Origin: Microthrixaceae bacterium
GTDB lineage: Bacteria > Actinomycetota > Acidimicrobiia > Acidimicrobiales > Microtrichaceae
Length of the DNA stretch: 64,000 nt
Reading direction: 5' to 3'
NCBI GenBank assembly: GCA_027493675.1
Contig: JAOSKI010000045.1
Coordinates: 1 to 64,000 of the forward strand
Part shown: positions 35,164 through 45,119 of the stretch, one piece after another
Position numbering within the stretch: position 1 is the first letter of the stretch
Layout of the letters: every line of letters starts with the position of its first letter
The notes under the pieces: generated by a model
What the model was told of the DNA's origin: nothing
Database searches by the model: none
The model's input: only the letters and a program-made list of their open reading frames with translations
Made by a program: the position numbers and the translations under genes

Positions 35164-36613
35164 ACCGCAGAGTGGGTGTCCTGGCGGTGCTGCTCGTGGC
35201 CTGCGTGGTGGCGATGATCGCCTGGTTCCCGGGCCACTCCGAGGTGACGCCGTCACGCGTGCTGCGCGCTCCGATGTCGGCGTCGGTGGGCTCCGATGGA
35301 GGTTCCTGGTACTGCGCTGGACGTGATGTGGGTGCCGGCGATGCGGTGGTGAAGCACTCGGTGCTCATGAGCGCTCCGGGTGACTCGGCCGCCAACGTGC
35401 GCCTCGACGGCTTCTCCGAGGAGAACGCGCCGGGTCCAAGGAGGTCGCTGTGGAGCCCGGTTCGACCATGGTGTTCGATGTGGCATCCCAGCTCGGCTCG
35501 GCGGCGCTCAGCGTGATGGCCGAGTCGGACGCACCGCTGGTGGTCGAACACCGGTTCACCTTCGAGGGTGGGGCCGACCAGGCTCCCTGTTCCACCTTCT
35601 CGTCGGACAGGTGGTACTTCCCCGTGGTCGTGACCACAAGGGACTCCACAGCCCGGTTGAACCTTTTCAACCCCTTCCCCGGCGACGCATCGGTGGACAT
35701 CGAGGCGGCGTTGGAGACCGGGGTGCGTGCGCCGGAGGAGCTGTCGGGTGTGGTGGTTCCCGCCGGAAGCACGAGGGTGATCAACCTGGAGGAGCACCTG
35801 GAGCGACACGAGCAGTTCTCGGTGACGGTCGAGACGCGTTCGGGCGGGGTGGTGGCGGAACTGGCCCAGCGCTTCGACGGCAGCAACAAGGGAGTCGCCT
35901 GTCAAGGGTCTCCGGTTGGTTCCCGGTAGCCGTAGCGCTGCGGATCGTTGGTCCTTCGCGGGGGGGTCTTGCCGATCCGTCGGCGAGTGAGCGTCTCGTG
36001 ATGATGAATCCGGCAGACGATGAAGTGGGCGCGACAGCCCAGCTGGTCCCCTTCGGTGGTGTGGATCTGATGCCCGAGCCCTTCGAGATGACCGCTCCGC
36101 CGCGTCGCTACGCGGTGGTCGACCTCGATTCGGACTCACGGGTCCCACCGGTGGGCTACCACGCCATCGACGTGGAGACTCTGTCGGGTGCAGAGGTGGT
36201 CGCCGGCAGGTCCCTCGATATCGTCGGTGGGTCTGATGCGAAGGGTGCACCTGCGCTGCGTGTGCTGGCCGAAGGTGGCACCACGGCGTCGCCCGGGATG
36301 TCGGTGGCGGCATCCGACTGGCTGGTGGCCGGCTTGGCGCTCGGACGCGATCGACGGAACCGTGTTCGTGCACAATGCCGGCAGTCGTGCCGTTACGGTG
36401 TCGGTCGTGGGCAACTTCGAAGGCAAAGCGGGCCAGGAGGTCGCCTACGAGTTGCCGCGTGGCGAGTCGGTCGCGGTGGACCTGGCCGAGTTGGGCAAGG
36501 CGAAGGGACCATTTGCCGCCGAGGTCCATGCCGACGGTCCCGTGGTGGTCGAGCGCCTCCTGGTGTTCCCCGATGTGCCCGACGTCTCCCTGCAGTCGGC
36601 GGTTCCCTGTTGA
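35160..36613 (+). CDS. DUF5719 family secreted protein
   Basis: GTG 35160 overlaps the previous stop (GTGA). VNRRVGVLAVLLVACVVAMI is a signal anchor. The outer part is built from repeating Ig-like beta modules: SWYCAGRDVGAGDAVVKHSV, RWYFPVVVTTRDSTARLNLF and SDWLVAGLAL, each starting a similar unit with paired W/Y and followed by SRAVTVSVVGNFEGKAGQEV-type strands. This is the DUF5719 pattern. Three indels (near 35430, 35900 and 36350) split it; total about 480 aa. It has no catalytic motif. Coupled translation with the giant GT2 suggests the two act together outside the membrane. Confidence 0.78.
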
Positions 36614-36705
36614 GGTCACTCGAGGAGCTGGAGATCCTTGGTGACCCGTGAGGCCCATGCACCCGAGGTCTTGGCGGATCCCGTCGAGTGCCGGCCGGTG
36701 ATGTC

Positions 36706-37161
36706 GTGAAGATCCTGATCGTGCTGGGAGTGGTGGTGCTCGCCGTGGTTGTCGCCGAGCTGGTGCGACGTCGCCGCACGCCGGACGCCCCGACCCAGCC
36801 CGCCGCGCGGTACGAGGCTCCGGCGCAATTGGATCGCAACGACTTCGATGGGGCCGATCGGGAGTGGCTGGTGGCGGTGTTCACCTCTGCGACGTGCAAC
36901 ACGTGCGCGGAGACCGTGGCTCGTGCATCGGTGCTGTCCAGCGCTCACGTCGCAGTGTGCGAGGTCGAGGTGACCGAACGCCCGGACCTGCACCGTCGCT
37001 ACCGGATCGAGGCGGTTCCGATAGTCGCGATCGCGGGTCCCGACGGAGTGGTCAGGCGGTCGTTCGTGGGTCCTGTGAGCGCAACGCACCTCTGGGCGGC
37101 GGTCGCGGAGGTGGCGCGAACCAGGATCGGTCACCGCCTGCGACGACGAACACCGCCGCTG
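36706..37161 (+). CDS. Membrane-anchored thioredoxin-like protein
   Basis: Thioredoxin-fold protein with one N-terminal helix, VKILIVLGVVVLAVVVAELV, so the redox domain is tethered to the membrane; its side is not certain. WLVAVFTSATCNTCAETVAR holds the CxxC pair as CNTC, followed by VEVTERPDLHRRYRIEAVPI with the cis-Pro and AIAGPDGVVRRSFVG. The stop is unclear because of an indel near 37125; the version ending VTACDDEHRR at 37161 is favoured. GTG 36706 and GTG 36688 are both possible starts. Position after DUF5719 and convergent with ftsH suggests a service role for exported envelope proteins, which is inference. Confidence 0.72.
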
Positions 37162-37215
37162 AGGTTGGGTCGTTCCCGAAGCGGTGCGATCGAGCACTTG
37201 GCCGGCGGTGCGGGG

Positions 37216-39261
37216 CTAGCGGTTGCGGGTCTCCCTGATCACCGAACGGGCAATGCCGCCACCGGGGTTCAGGTGAGGTGGAAGCGGGGGAGGTGCGGGA
37301 AGCACCCCGGGGTTCTGGCTTCCCGGCATGCGCCCGTGGACGGGCACGGCGGCGGTTCCCTGGCCGGGAGGTGACGGAGCAGGCACGTCCGGCTCGGTCC
37401 CGTTGGCGACCCTTATCAGGCGCGACACCTCGGCGCCCGAGACGGTCTCGTGCTCCAGCAGCGCCTGCGCGATCAGATCCAGCGCGTGTCGGTTGGCCTC
37501 GAGCAGCTCACGGCAGCTCAGCTCGGCCTCCCTCAACATCCGGTCCACCTCGTCGTCGATGACCTTCGAGGTCTCCTCGGAGTACTCCCGGGCGTGGCCG
37601 AAGTCCTCACCCAGGAACACCGGAGCGGAGGTGCCGTAGGCCCTCGGACCGATCTTCTCGCTCATCCCGAACTCGGTGACCATCTTGCGGGCACGTTCAG
37701 TGGAGACCTGCAGGTCGTTGGCAGCGCCGGTGGAGCGTTGACCGAAGACGATGTCCTCCGCGACCCTGCCGCCCATCGCGACCACGATCGACTCCTCGAG
37801 GTACTCCTGGCTGTAGGAGTGCTTGTCCTCCTCGGGGAGCTGCTGGGTGACCCCCAGGGCCATCCCCCTCGGCAGGATCGTGACCTTGTGCACGGGATCG
37901 GCGTTCGGCAGCAGGGCGGCGCACAGGGCGTGGCCGGCTTCGTGGAAGGCGGTCATCTCCTTCTCGTGGCCCGTCAGCATCATCGACTCGCGCTGCTGGC
38001 CCATCATCACCCGGTCGCGGGCCTCCTCGAAGTCGTGGGCCTCCACGACCTTCGCGCCACGCCTCACCGCGGTGAGCGCGGCCTCGTTGACGAGGTTGGC
38101 GAGGTCCGCGCCCGACATGCCGGGTGTCCCCCGGGCCACCACGTCGAGGTCCACCGCGGCGGAGAGCTTCTTGTGGCGAACGTGGACTGCGAGGATCGCC
38201 CTGCGGTCCTCGAGTTCGGGAAGCGGCACCACCACCTGGCGGTCGAAGCGACCCGGTCGCAGCAATGCCGGATCGAGGATGTCGGGCCGGTTCGTGGCAG
38301 CCATGATCACGATGCCCTCTGAAGCCTCGAAGCCGTCCATCTCCGAGAGCATCTGGTTGAGCGTCTGCTCTCGCTCGTCGTGGCCGCCGCCCAGGCCCGC
38401 GCCGCGCTTGCGACCCACCGAGTCGATCTCGTCGATGAAGATGATCGCCCGACCGTGCTTACGGGCTGATTCGAACAGGTCGCGCACCCGGCTGGCGCCG
38501 ACCCCCACGAACATCTCCATGAAGTCCGATCCCGTCACCGACAGGAACGGCACTCCGGCCTCGCCTGCCACAGCCCGTGCAATCAGCGTCTTGCCGGTGC
38601 CGGGCGGCCCCACCAGGAGCACGCCCTTGGGGATGCGGGCTCCGATCTCCAGGAAGCGGTCGGGTTCCCTGAGGAAGTCGACCACCTCCGCGATCTCCCG
38701 TTTGACCCCTTCGTAGCCCGCCACGTCGGCGAACAGCGTGGCGGGACGCTCCGTGGTGTAGGTCTTCGCCTTGGAGCGCCCGATCGACATGATCCCGCCC
38801 ATCTGGCCCTGGGCCCGGCGGTTCATCCACACGAAGAAGCCGATTATCAGAAGGAACGGCAACAGAAGCGGGATCATCGTCGCGAAGAAGTTGGGCGTAG
38901 GGTACTCGTAGTTGACCTCCACGTCCTTGTCGCGCATGAGCGTGTCGACCTCGGCGGGTGCCTCGAGCGGGCCCGTGGTGGTGAACTCCTGACCATCGGC
39001 CAGGGTCCCGTTGATGGTGCCGTCCGCGGTGTTCCAGGTGACCTCTTTGACATCGCCGGCCTCCACCTTGGAGACGAACTTCGAGTACGACTGCTCGGTG
39101 GCCGAGCGGTCCTGGCTGTAGAGCGCACTGATCATCACCAGCGCGACGACGGCGAGCAGCACCGGGATCAGCCAGGGAGGCATGCCACCGCGCGTGCTGC
39201 CTCCGGCTCCGCCTGGCTTCGGGGAACCATCGTTGTCGGAGCCTCTGTGGTCCTGGGACAT
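37216..39261 (-). CDS. ftsH: ATP-dependent zinc metalloprotease FtsH
   Basis: Intact, 681 aa. Membrane-bound AAA+ protease that degrades misassembled membrane and short-lived cytosolic proteins. N-terminal helix [19 protein letters not shown], a periplasmic-side domain, second helix [19 protein letters not shown], then Walker [21 protein letters not shown], Walker [19 protein letters not shown], sensor [20 protein letters not shown] and the zinc site [19 protein letters not shown] with the downstream Asp. A Pro/Gly-rich C-terminal tail extends past the peptidase domain, common in actinobacterial FtsH. ATG 39261 starts with a soluble Gly-rich lead ([20 protein letters not shown]). It is divergent from the DUF3499 gene. 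Confidence 0.96.
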   Translation of the reverse strand: MSQDHRGSDNDGSPKPGGAGGSTRGGMPPWLIPVLLAVVALVMISALYSQDRSATEQSYSKFVSKVEAGDVKEVTWNTADGTINGTLADGQEFTTTGPLEAPAEVDTLMRDKDVEVNYEYPTPNFFATMIPLLLPFLLIIGFFVWMNRRAQGQMGGIMSIGRSKAKTYTTERPATLFADVAGYEGVKREIAEVVDFLREPDRFLEIGARIPKGVLLVGPPGTGKTLIARAVAGEAGVPFLSVTGSDFMEMFVGVGASRVRDLFESARKHGRAIIFIDEIDSVGRKRGAGLGGGHDEREQTLNQMLSEMDGFEASEGIVIMAATNRPDILDPALLRPGRFDRQVVVPLPELEDRRAILAVHVRHKKLSAAVDLDVVARGTPGMSGADLANLVNEAALTAVRRGAKVVEAHDFEEARDRVMMGQQRESMMLTGHEKEMTAFHEAGHALCAALLPNADPVHKVTILPRGMALGVTQQLPEEDKHSYSQEYLEESIVVAMGGRVAEDIVFGQRSTGAANDLQVSTERARKMVTEFGMSEKIGPRAYGTSAPVFLGEDFGHAREYSEETSKVIDDEVDRMLREAELSCRELLEANRHALDLIAQALLEHETVSGAEVSRLIRVANGTEPDVPAPSPPGQGTAAVPVHGRMPGSQNPGVLPAPPPLPPHLNPGGGIARSVIRETRNR

Positions 39262-39343
39262 CGTTACAGCCTACGCGTACGGAGTGACAATGGGGACTCG
39301 CGGGTCCCCCAACGAGCGCTTCGGCACAACTAGCTTCTCGCTC

Positions 39344-39652
39344 GTGAGTAGAAGCTGTGCACGTCCAGGATGCTCCCAGGCGGCGGTGGCCACCCTCTCC
39401 TACGCCTATTCGGAGAGCGCCGTGTGGCTCGAGGAGTTGGCGGTCGAGGCCCACCCGATGACCCACGATCTGTGCCTGTTGCACTCCGACGCGGTGAAGG
39501 TGCCGCGGGGTTGGGACCTGAACGACGTGCGCAACCGGCCTGCCGGCGGAGGCAGCGCCGACCTGCCTCTGGGAGCCTCCACCGCAGGGTCGCAACCGGT
39601 GCACTCGGATCGCGACTCGAATGGTGCCGCGCTGCGGCTGGTGGGAGCCTGA
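39344..39652 (+). CDS. DUF3499 family protein
   Basis: Small actinobacterial protein of 102 aa. GTG 39344 starts VSRSCARPGCSQAAVATLSY, the DUF3499 signature with paired cysteines, then YAYSESAVWLEELAVEAHPM and THDLCLLHSDAVKVPRGW, where a further Cys and His could complete a zinc site. Function is unknown for the family. In mycobacteria the homologue (Rv3258c) sits beside the phosphomannomutase gene, as it nearly does here. The track's 156 aa version starts inside the ftsH upstream region and is unlikely. Confidence 0.82.
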   Translation: MSRSCARPGCSQAAVATLSYAYSESAVWLEELAVEAHPMTHDLCLLHSDAVKVPRGWDLNDVRNRPAGGGSADLPLGASTAGSQPVHSDRDSNGAALRLVGA

Positions 39653-39656
39653 GGGG

Positions 39657-40425
39657 GTGCTGACCCCTTCCAGCGGCCCGCCTCCGAGCATCCCCCCGAG
39701 CCGTTCCGGGTACCACCGGTCCGCGTGACCTTCCGAGCTGGGGACTGGGTGACGCGGCGGTCGGGGTAGTCGTAGCCCAGTTCCTGTCGATCATCGCGAT
39801 CGGCGTCGTGTACTCCTTCACCGGGTGGTCGTCGCCCGAGGACGTTCCCATCTGGGCCACCGGGTTGCTTCAGGTGCCCTTGTGGATCGGCTTCGCCGGA
39901 GCCGTCTGGTTGGCGGCGCAGCGCAAGGGCAACGGGCTCGTAGCGGACTTCGGGTTGTCGTCGCGACCCCTGGATGCTCCGGTCGGCCTGGTCGTCGGCA
40001 TCGCCTGCCAGATGCTGGTGCTGCCGTTGCTGTACTGGCCGGTGCTCCAGGTGCTGGGACGATCGAGCGACGAGCTCTCCGAGCCGGCGAAGCGACTCGC
40101 CGGCAAGGCGGAGGGCACCGTCGGCTGGCTCGTGCTCGCCGTGATCGTCGTCGTTGCTGCGCCGCTGGTGGAGGAGCTCTTCTACCGCGGTCTGCTGCTG
40201 AGGGCCATGACGAAACGGGGTTGGTCGCCATGGCTGGCGGTTCCGGCGTCCGCCGCGGTGTTCGCGGCGATGCACTTCCAACCGTTGCAGTTCGTCGGGC
40301 TCTTCGCGTTCGGTCTGGTGCTGGGCGCGCTCGCGCAGCTCTACGGTCGGCTCGGTCCGGCGATCTGGGCACACGTGGGCTTCAACGCGACGACGGTCGT
40401 GGCGCTGTACATGGGCGCCCCTTGA
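39657..40425 (+). CDS. CPBP family intramembrane metalloprotease
   Basis: Polytopic membrane protein of the CAAX-protease/bacteriocin-processing (Abi) family. Conserved glutamate pair and Arg in APLVEELFYRGLLLRAMTKR, the His of AVFAAMHFQPLQFVGLFAFG, and the last motif IWAHVGFNATTVVALYMGA are present, giving all three metal/catalytic segments. Earlier helices include AVGVVVAQFLSIIAIGVVYS and VGLVVGIACQMLVLPLLYWP. GTG 39657 followed by one frameshift near 39735 joins the N-terminal tail to LPSWGLGD, which opens many actinobacterial members; the internal ATG at 39808-type starts would delete the first helix. Substrate unknown. Confidence 0.8.
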
Positions 40426-40574
40426 GGCCTACGTCCGGGGACGGATCGCCGACCCGGATCACGGGACTCGTCGGGATCGCTCATCTCGGGGTGAGCGGTG
40501 CCGACGGGTCTGGTGCGGCCCGCCGATGCGGGTGGCTTCCCGGAACCCCCGGGAACATGTGTCGGAGGTACCCG

Positions 40575-40769
40575 ATGGATTGCCCGAATTGTGGCGACGA
40601 GGTGGTCGAGATCGGCCTCACCGTGGATGGTCATCGCCTGGTGATGCTGTCGTGCTCGAACTGCGACCTGCGCAGTTGGCACCGTGACGGCGAGATGGTG
40701 CACCTCGACGGCGTGCTGACCGATCTCACCGCCACACGCACGCGGTACAGGCGTTCCCTGGCGAACTGA
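40575..40769 (+). CDS. Small zinc-ribbon protein
   Basis: A 64 aa protein starting at ATG 40575, chosen because GGAGG lies six bases upstream. MDCPNCGDEVVEIGLTVDGH and LVMLSCSNCDLRSWHRDGEM hold two CxxC knuckles (CPNC and CSNC), enough to bind one zinc. The remainder has no motif. Similar small ribbons occur in actinobacteria without a known role. It stands alone between a CPBP protease and a giant membrane protein. Confidence 0.72.
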   Translation: MDCPNCGDEVVEIGLTVDGHRLVMLSCSNCDLRSWHRDGEMVHLDGVLTDLTATRTRYRRSLAN

Positions 40770-40842
40770 CCGAGCCCGTGAGTTGATCGACGCCGGCGCA
40801 CGGGTGTCACGTACCGTGGTGTTCGGTCAGCACACCTGGGAC

Positions 40843-43800
40843 ATGCCACGATTGTCCGTCGTGGACCTCGATGACCCCGACGACGTGGGTGTTCCTGCTG
40901 GAGCTGATCAGCAGCCCGCTGCCGCGCAACAGGTCGCCGTCGAGGTGGATGGGCCGGCCGATCGTCGTGCCGATGGCGATCAGCAGCCCGCTGCCGCGCA
41001 ACAGCGGTCCGTCGAGGATCCCGAACACCCCGCCGACGAATGGCTGAACTGGGCCGGGCTGATGATCGCCGTGATCTGTGGGATCGCGGTGTTCGCATCA
41101 CTCGGCCCGGATCTGATCGTGTTGGACACGACACCCACCGGTGGTGACATGGGTGCACACGTCTGGGGGCCCGCCTACCTGCGCGACGTGCTCCTGCCGA
41201 ACCTGCGGGTGACCGGATGGACCCCCGACTGGTATGCGGGCTTCCCCGCCTACACCTTCTACATGGTCGTGCCGTCGTTGATAATCGTCTGGCTCGACGT
41301 CGGCCTGCCATGGTGGTTGGGGGTGCCTCTGGCGGTGGCGATCCTCTTGGGCGCCTGGGCGCTCACCCGGCGGGTGCGGGCCCGTCCCACGTCGCCGAAG
41401 TGGGTGCCGAACCGCCTGGCAGTGACGGCGACCTGGTCGGTCGCGGTGTTCCTCGCAGTGCTCGTCGTGAACGTCCCCTACAACGTCGCGTTCAAGTTGG
41501 TGGCGGTGTCCGGGCTGGTGACCCTTCCGCCGGCGGCATACGCATTGGGGCGGGCGGCACGCCTCGCCTTCCCGATCCCGCCGCTGCTGGCGATCGGCGC
41601 CACGTTCTTCCTCTACGAGAACGGCTTTCGATCCTGGGCGGCAACATCCTGTCCACGATGGCCGGGGAGTTCGCCTTCTCGATCTCGCTCAGCTTCGCGG
41701 TGCTCTACCTGGCGGTGCTGCTCCGTGGAAGCGAGACCGGCCGCCACCGGGCGCTCGGAGCGGTGCTGTTCGGTCTCACGATCCTGTGCCATCTGATCCC
41801 GGCGATCTTCGCAGCGGTGGCGACGGTGGTGATCGTGCTGGTGCGCAGGGAGGACCGCACGCCCTGGTGGGACGGCACGATCCCGGGCCGCTGCGTCGGA
41901 GCAGGCCTGGTCGTGCTCACCCTGGTGGTGCTGGTCCTCGCTCCCGGCGGCTTCCCGGTCGTGGCGACGCTGGTGGCACTCGCGATGCTGGTGGGCTTCG
42001 ACGGGCGTGCCCTGCGGTGGGCGGCGGTCTCGGCGCCGGTGGGCTTCCTCATAGCGGGGTTCTGGTTCGTGCCGTTCTACCTGAACAGCGCGTTCCTCAA
42101 CGACATGGGTTGGGAGAAGTACACCAACTACGCCCAGTACCTGTGGCCCCAGCCCGATCAGTTCGACATGGCGAACCGCAACCTGTGGTTCGCTCTGGCG
42201 GGTGTGGGGATGGTCCTGTCGCTGGTGCACCGGGTCCGACTCGGGTGGTTCCTGACCCTCACGCTGGTCGCCTTCGGATGGCTGTTCGTGTTCCTGCCCC
42301 AGTACCGGCTCTGGAACGCCCGCCTGTTGCCCTTCTACTACCTGGCGCTGTACCTGCTCGCCTCGCTAGGCGTCGCACTGGTCATCCGTTCCCTGGCGAT
42401 CCTGGCGGGAAGGCTCACCGGCGCCAGCGACGAACCGTGGCCGGTGGACGTGGCGGGGGTCCTGGCGGTGGCCGTGGTGGCACTCGTGTACCTGATGGGG
42501 TCCCTGCAGGTGCTTCCGGGCGGGACTCAGGGTCAGCGGACGCTTCCCGACGGCGAGGTCGCGCCAACCTACGAGTGGGGACCGCTGAGCTTCCAGGACC
42601 TCAACAACGCAGCGAACTGGGCCCGGTACAACTTCGCCGGCCTCGAGGATCCGGCGAAGGCCTACGCCGAGTTCTCCGCGATGGTCGACATGATGACCGA
42701 GGTGGGTGAGCAGAACGGCTGTGGCCGTGCCATGTGGGAGTACGAGTCCGGGCTGAGCCGCTTCGGCACCCCGATGGCGCCCATGTTGCTGCCGTATTTC
42801 ACCGACCGCTGCATCGGCTCGATGGAAGGTCTGTACTTCGAAGCCTCCTCCACGACGCCGTTCCACTTCATCAACCAGTCCGAGTTGTCGCCGGCGCCGT
42901 CGCGCCCCCAACGTGAGCTGCCCTATCCGCCGTTCGACATGAACGCAGGAGTTCGTCACCTGCAGCTCATGGGTGTGCGCTACTACCTTGCGTCCACCGA
43001 CACCGCGGTCGATGTGGCGCGCCTCCACCCCGACCTGACCGAGATCGCCTCCACCGAGGAGTTCACCCTCGCCGACGGGTCCGTGCGCCAGTGGGTCGTG
43101 TTCGAGGTGGCCGACGCGCCGCTGGTGGAGTCACTCGAGTACCTCCCCGTGGTGCTCACCCCCGACCGACGACCACATCGACGGGTGGGTGTACGACGAG
43201 GAGCGGCCGGAGCCGACCGAGACCGACCCGACGCCCCGCAAGACTCCGGGACCGGCGATGGACTGGTATCTGGATCCCACCCGCTGGGAGGTGCCGCTGG
43301 CCACATCCGGCCCCGCTGACTGGCCCCGGATCGAGCGCGGCGACGGATCACCTCTGACCGACATCCCACACGAGCCGGTGGATCCCGTGGAGGTCACCGA
43401 CGTGTCCCAGACCGACGATTCGATCTCGTTCGAGGTGTCCGAACCCGGCACCCCGGTGCTGGTGAAGACCTCCTACTTCCCCAACTGGAACGCGAGTGGC
43501 GCCGACGGCCCCTACCGGGTCAGCCCCAACTTCATGGTCGTGGTGCCCACGCAGACCGAGGTCACCCTCACCTACGGCCGCAGCGCCGTGGAGTGGTTGG
43601 GTTGGCTGATGACGCTCGCCGGGCTTGCCATCGCGACCTGGCTTGCTCGCCGGGACAGCGAAGCGGTGCCCGCAGTTGGCTCCGGTGTGGTGGTGTCCGA
43701 GCCGGGCACTGGTGTGGTGGTGTCCGAGTCGGGCACTGGTGTGGTGGTGTCCGAGTCGGGCACTGGTGTGGTGGTGTCCGAGTCGGGCACTGGTGTGGTG

Positions 43801-43884
43801 GTGTCCGAGTCGGGCATTGGTGTGGTGGTGTCCGAGTCGGACACTGGTGGGACGGTGGCGGAAACCGAACACGGCGACGGGTGA
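40843..43884 (+). CDS. Giant polytopic membrane protein (6-PTPS-related membrane domain)
   Basis: About 1,010 aa. After a Gln/Ala-rich cytoplasmic lead it has a first helix WAGLMIAVICGIAVFASLGP, then GGDMGAHVWGPAYLRDVLLP and GWTPDWYAGFPAYTFYMVVP, a pattern of the 6-pyruvoyl-tetrahydropterin-synthase-related membrane family, which resembles GT-C glycosyltransferases. At least ten more helices follow, then an outer domain (WEYESGLSRFGTPMAPMLLP, HLQLMGVRYYLASTDTAVDV) and a final helix WLGWLMTLAGLAIATWLARR. The end is six repeats of GVVVSESGT. Indels near 41628 and 43168. The start is uncertain (TTG 40783, GTG 40816 or ATG 40843). It is coupled by GTGA to the GtrA-GT2 gene, which could supply its lipid-linked sugar. 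Confidence 0.72.
40906..41004. repeat. 27-bp direct repeat, two copies 72 bp apart
   Basis: GATCAGCAGCCCGCTGCCGC followed by GCAACAG occurs at 40906-40932 and again at 40978-41004, exact. The period of 72 bp is 24 codons. In the membrane-protein frame both copies read DQQPAAAQQ. Confidence 0.85.
43684..43845. repeat. 27-bp coding tandem repeat, six copies
   Basis: Six contiguous units of GGTGTGGTGGTGTCCGAGTC + GGGCACT, translating to GVVVSESGT. Copy 1 has GAGCCG (Pro), copy 5 has ATT (Ile) for ACT and copy 6 has GAC (Asp) for GGC; the others are identical. The repeat is in frame and forms the cytoplasmic or outer tail of the giant membrane protein. Confidence 0.92.
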
Positions 43885-45113
43885 ACCTGCTGCGCCGGGT
43901 CCTGGTCATCGGGGTGCTCGCCACCCTGGTGGACGTGGTCGGCTTCGTGGTTCTGGTCGAGGCGTTCGGTTGGCGGGTCTGGGTGGCTGACGGCGTGGCG
44001 GTCGCCGCCGCCACGCTGGTGTCGTACTTCCTGCACACGGCCCGCACCTTCTCGCCGGGCGCGCCGTCGCGGCGGTGGTTCGAGAGCCACGGGCGCTACT
44101 GGGGAACAGCGCTGGCGGCGTTGCTCACCGACGTGGGTGTGATCGTGCTGCTCGATCTCGTCGTGCAACCGAACTGGTGGTTGCCGCTGCTGGCGCTCAA
44201 GTCGTGCTCGCTGGGGGTGGCCTTCCTGGTCCGTTCGCTCACCTACCGGGACCTGATGTTCCATGCCGTTCGCGACGCCCAATCGGTCCCTGCGTGCAGG
44301 CAGACCCCTGAGGGCGCGGTGAGGTTGTCGGTGGTGGTTCCGGCGTACCGGGAGGCCGACCGCATCGCGGCGGGCATCGGGCGGATCCGCGCGGATCTCG
44401 CCGCGGTGGCCGATGCCGGAGGGCTGGAGGTCGTGGTCGTCGACGACGGTTCGGGCGACGGCACCGCAGAGGCCGCTCGTGATGCCGGGGCGGATCAGGT
44501 GATCTCCTATGCCCCCAACCGTGGCAAGGGCGCGGCAGTGCGACAGGGGATGCTGGCGGCGAAGGGTCGCACCGTGGCGTTCACCGACGCCGACCTCTCG
44601 TATTCCCCGGCGCAGATCACCCGCCTCCTCGAGGCTGTGGAGGCGGGTTGGGACGTCGTGGTCGGCAGTCGACGGCACACCGCCACGATGACCGTGGTCC
44701 GAGCCGGGCGCCTGCGGGAGCTCGGTGGGCGGGTGATCAACGTGTTCACCGGGGTGGTGCTGCTGGGTCGCTACCGCGACACCCAGTGCGGCCTGAAGGC
44801 CTTCCGTGGCGACGTGGCCCGGCTGGTGTTCGCCAACACGACCGTGGATGGCTTCGCGTTCGACGTGGAGGTGTTCCACCTGGTGGAGCGGTACCGGCTC
44901 ACCCTCACAGAGGTGCCGGTGGAGGTGGAGAACTCCCAGCGCTCGACGGTAAGCGTGGTGCGTGACGCCGCCCGGCTGATCGTGGACCTGGTGTCGATCC
45001 GCAACAACGACCGCACGGGCGTCTACGACGTGGCCGAACCGGCCCTGCCTCCATCCCGAGCCGGCGGCAGCCCCGGGGGACTCCGGCGGTGTCGGACCCC
45101 AAGGGTAGGGTGA
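43881..45113 (+). CDS. GtrA-like domain fused to GT2 glycosyltransferase
   Basis: Intact, about 410 aa. GTG 43881 overlaps the previous stop. Residues 1-120 are a GtrA-like membrane domain of four helices (VLVIGVLATLVDVVGFVVLV, YWGTALAALLTDVGVIVLLD). The rest is a GT2 domain: VRLSVVVPAYREADRIAAGI, VVVVDDGSGDGTAEAARDAG, NRGKGAAVRQGMLAAKGRTV, FTDADLSYSPAQI and DTQCGLKAFRGDVARLVF, the polyprenyl-phosphate sugar transferase pattern. GtrA and such GT2 enzymes usually are separate proteins that together make and flip a polyprenyl-phosphate sugar; here they are one chain, with the order membrane domain first. The track's longer start at 43593 lies inside the upstream gene. Confidence 0.87.
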   Translation: MNLLRRVLVIGVLATLVDVVGFVVLVEAFGWRVWVADGVAVAAATLVSYFLHTARTFSPGAPSRRWFESHGRYWGTALAALLTDVGVIVLLDLVVQPNWWLPLLALKSCSLGVAFLVRSLTYRDLMFHAVRDAQSVPACRQTPEGAVRLSVVVPAYREADRIAAGIGRIRADLAAVADAGGLEVVVVDDGSGDGTAEAARDAGADQVISYAPNRGKGAAVRQGMLAAKGRTVAFTDADLSYSPAQITRLLEAVEAGWDVVVGSRRHTATMTVVRAGRLRELGGRVINVFTGVVLLGRYRDTQCGLKAFRGDVARLVFANTTVDGFAFDVEVFHLVERYRLTLTEVPVEVENSQRSTVSVVRDAARLIVDLVSIRNNDRTGVYDVAEPALPPSRAGGSPGGLRRCRTPRVG

Positions 45114-45119
45114 ACGCCC

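Noticed and set aside
34727-36658. A 643 aa minus-strand frame
   Set aside because: It is antisense to the GT2 tail and DUF5719, is Arg/Pro/His-rich and has no motif.
40807-41028. Minus-strand 73 aa frame LLRGSGLLIAIGTTIGRP
   Set aside because: It looks protein-like only because the 27-bp repeat reads as LLRGSGLLI in reverse. It has no start signal and overlaps the lead of the membrane protein.
43684-43845. CRISPR array
   Set aside because: The 27-bp units abut without spacers and are in frame inside a coding region. No cas gene is present.
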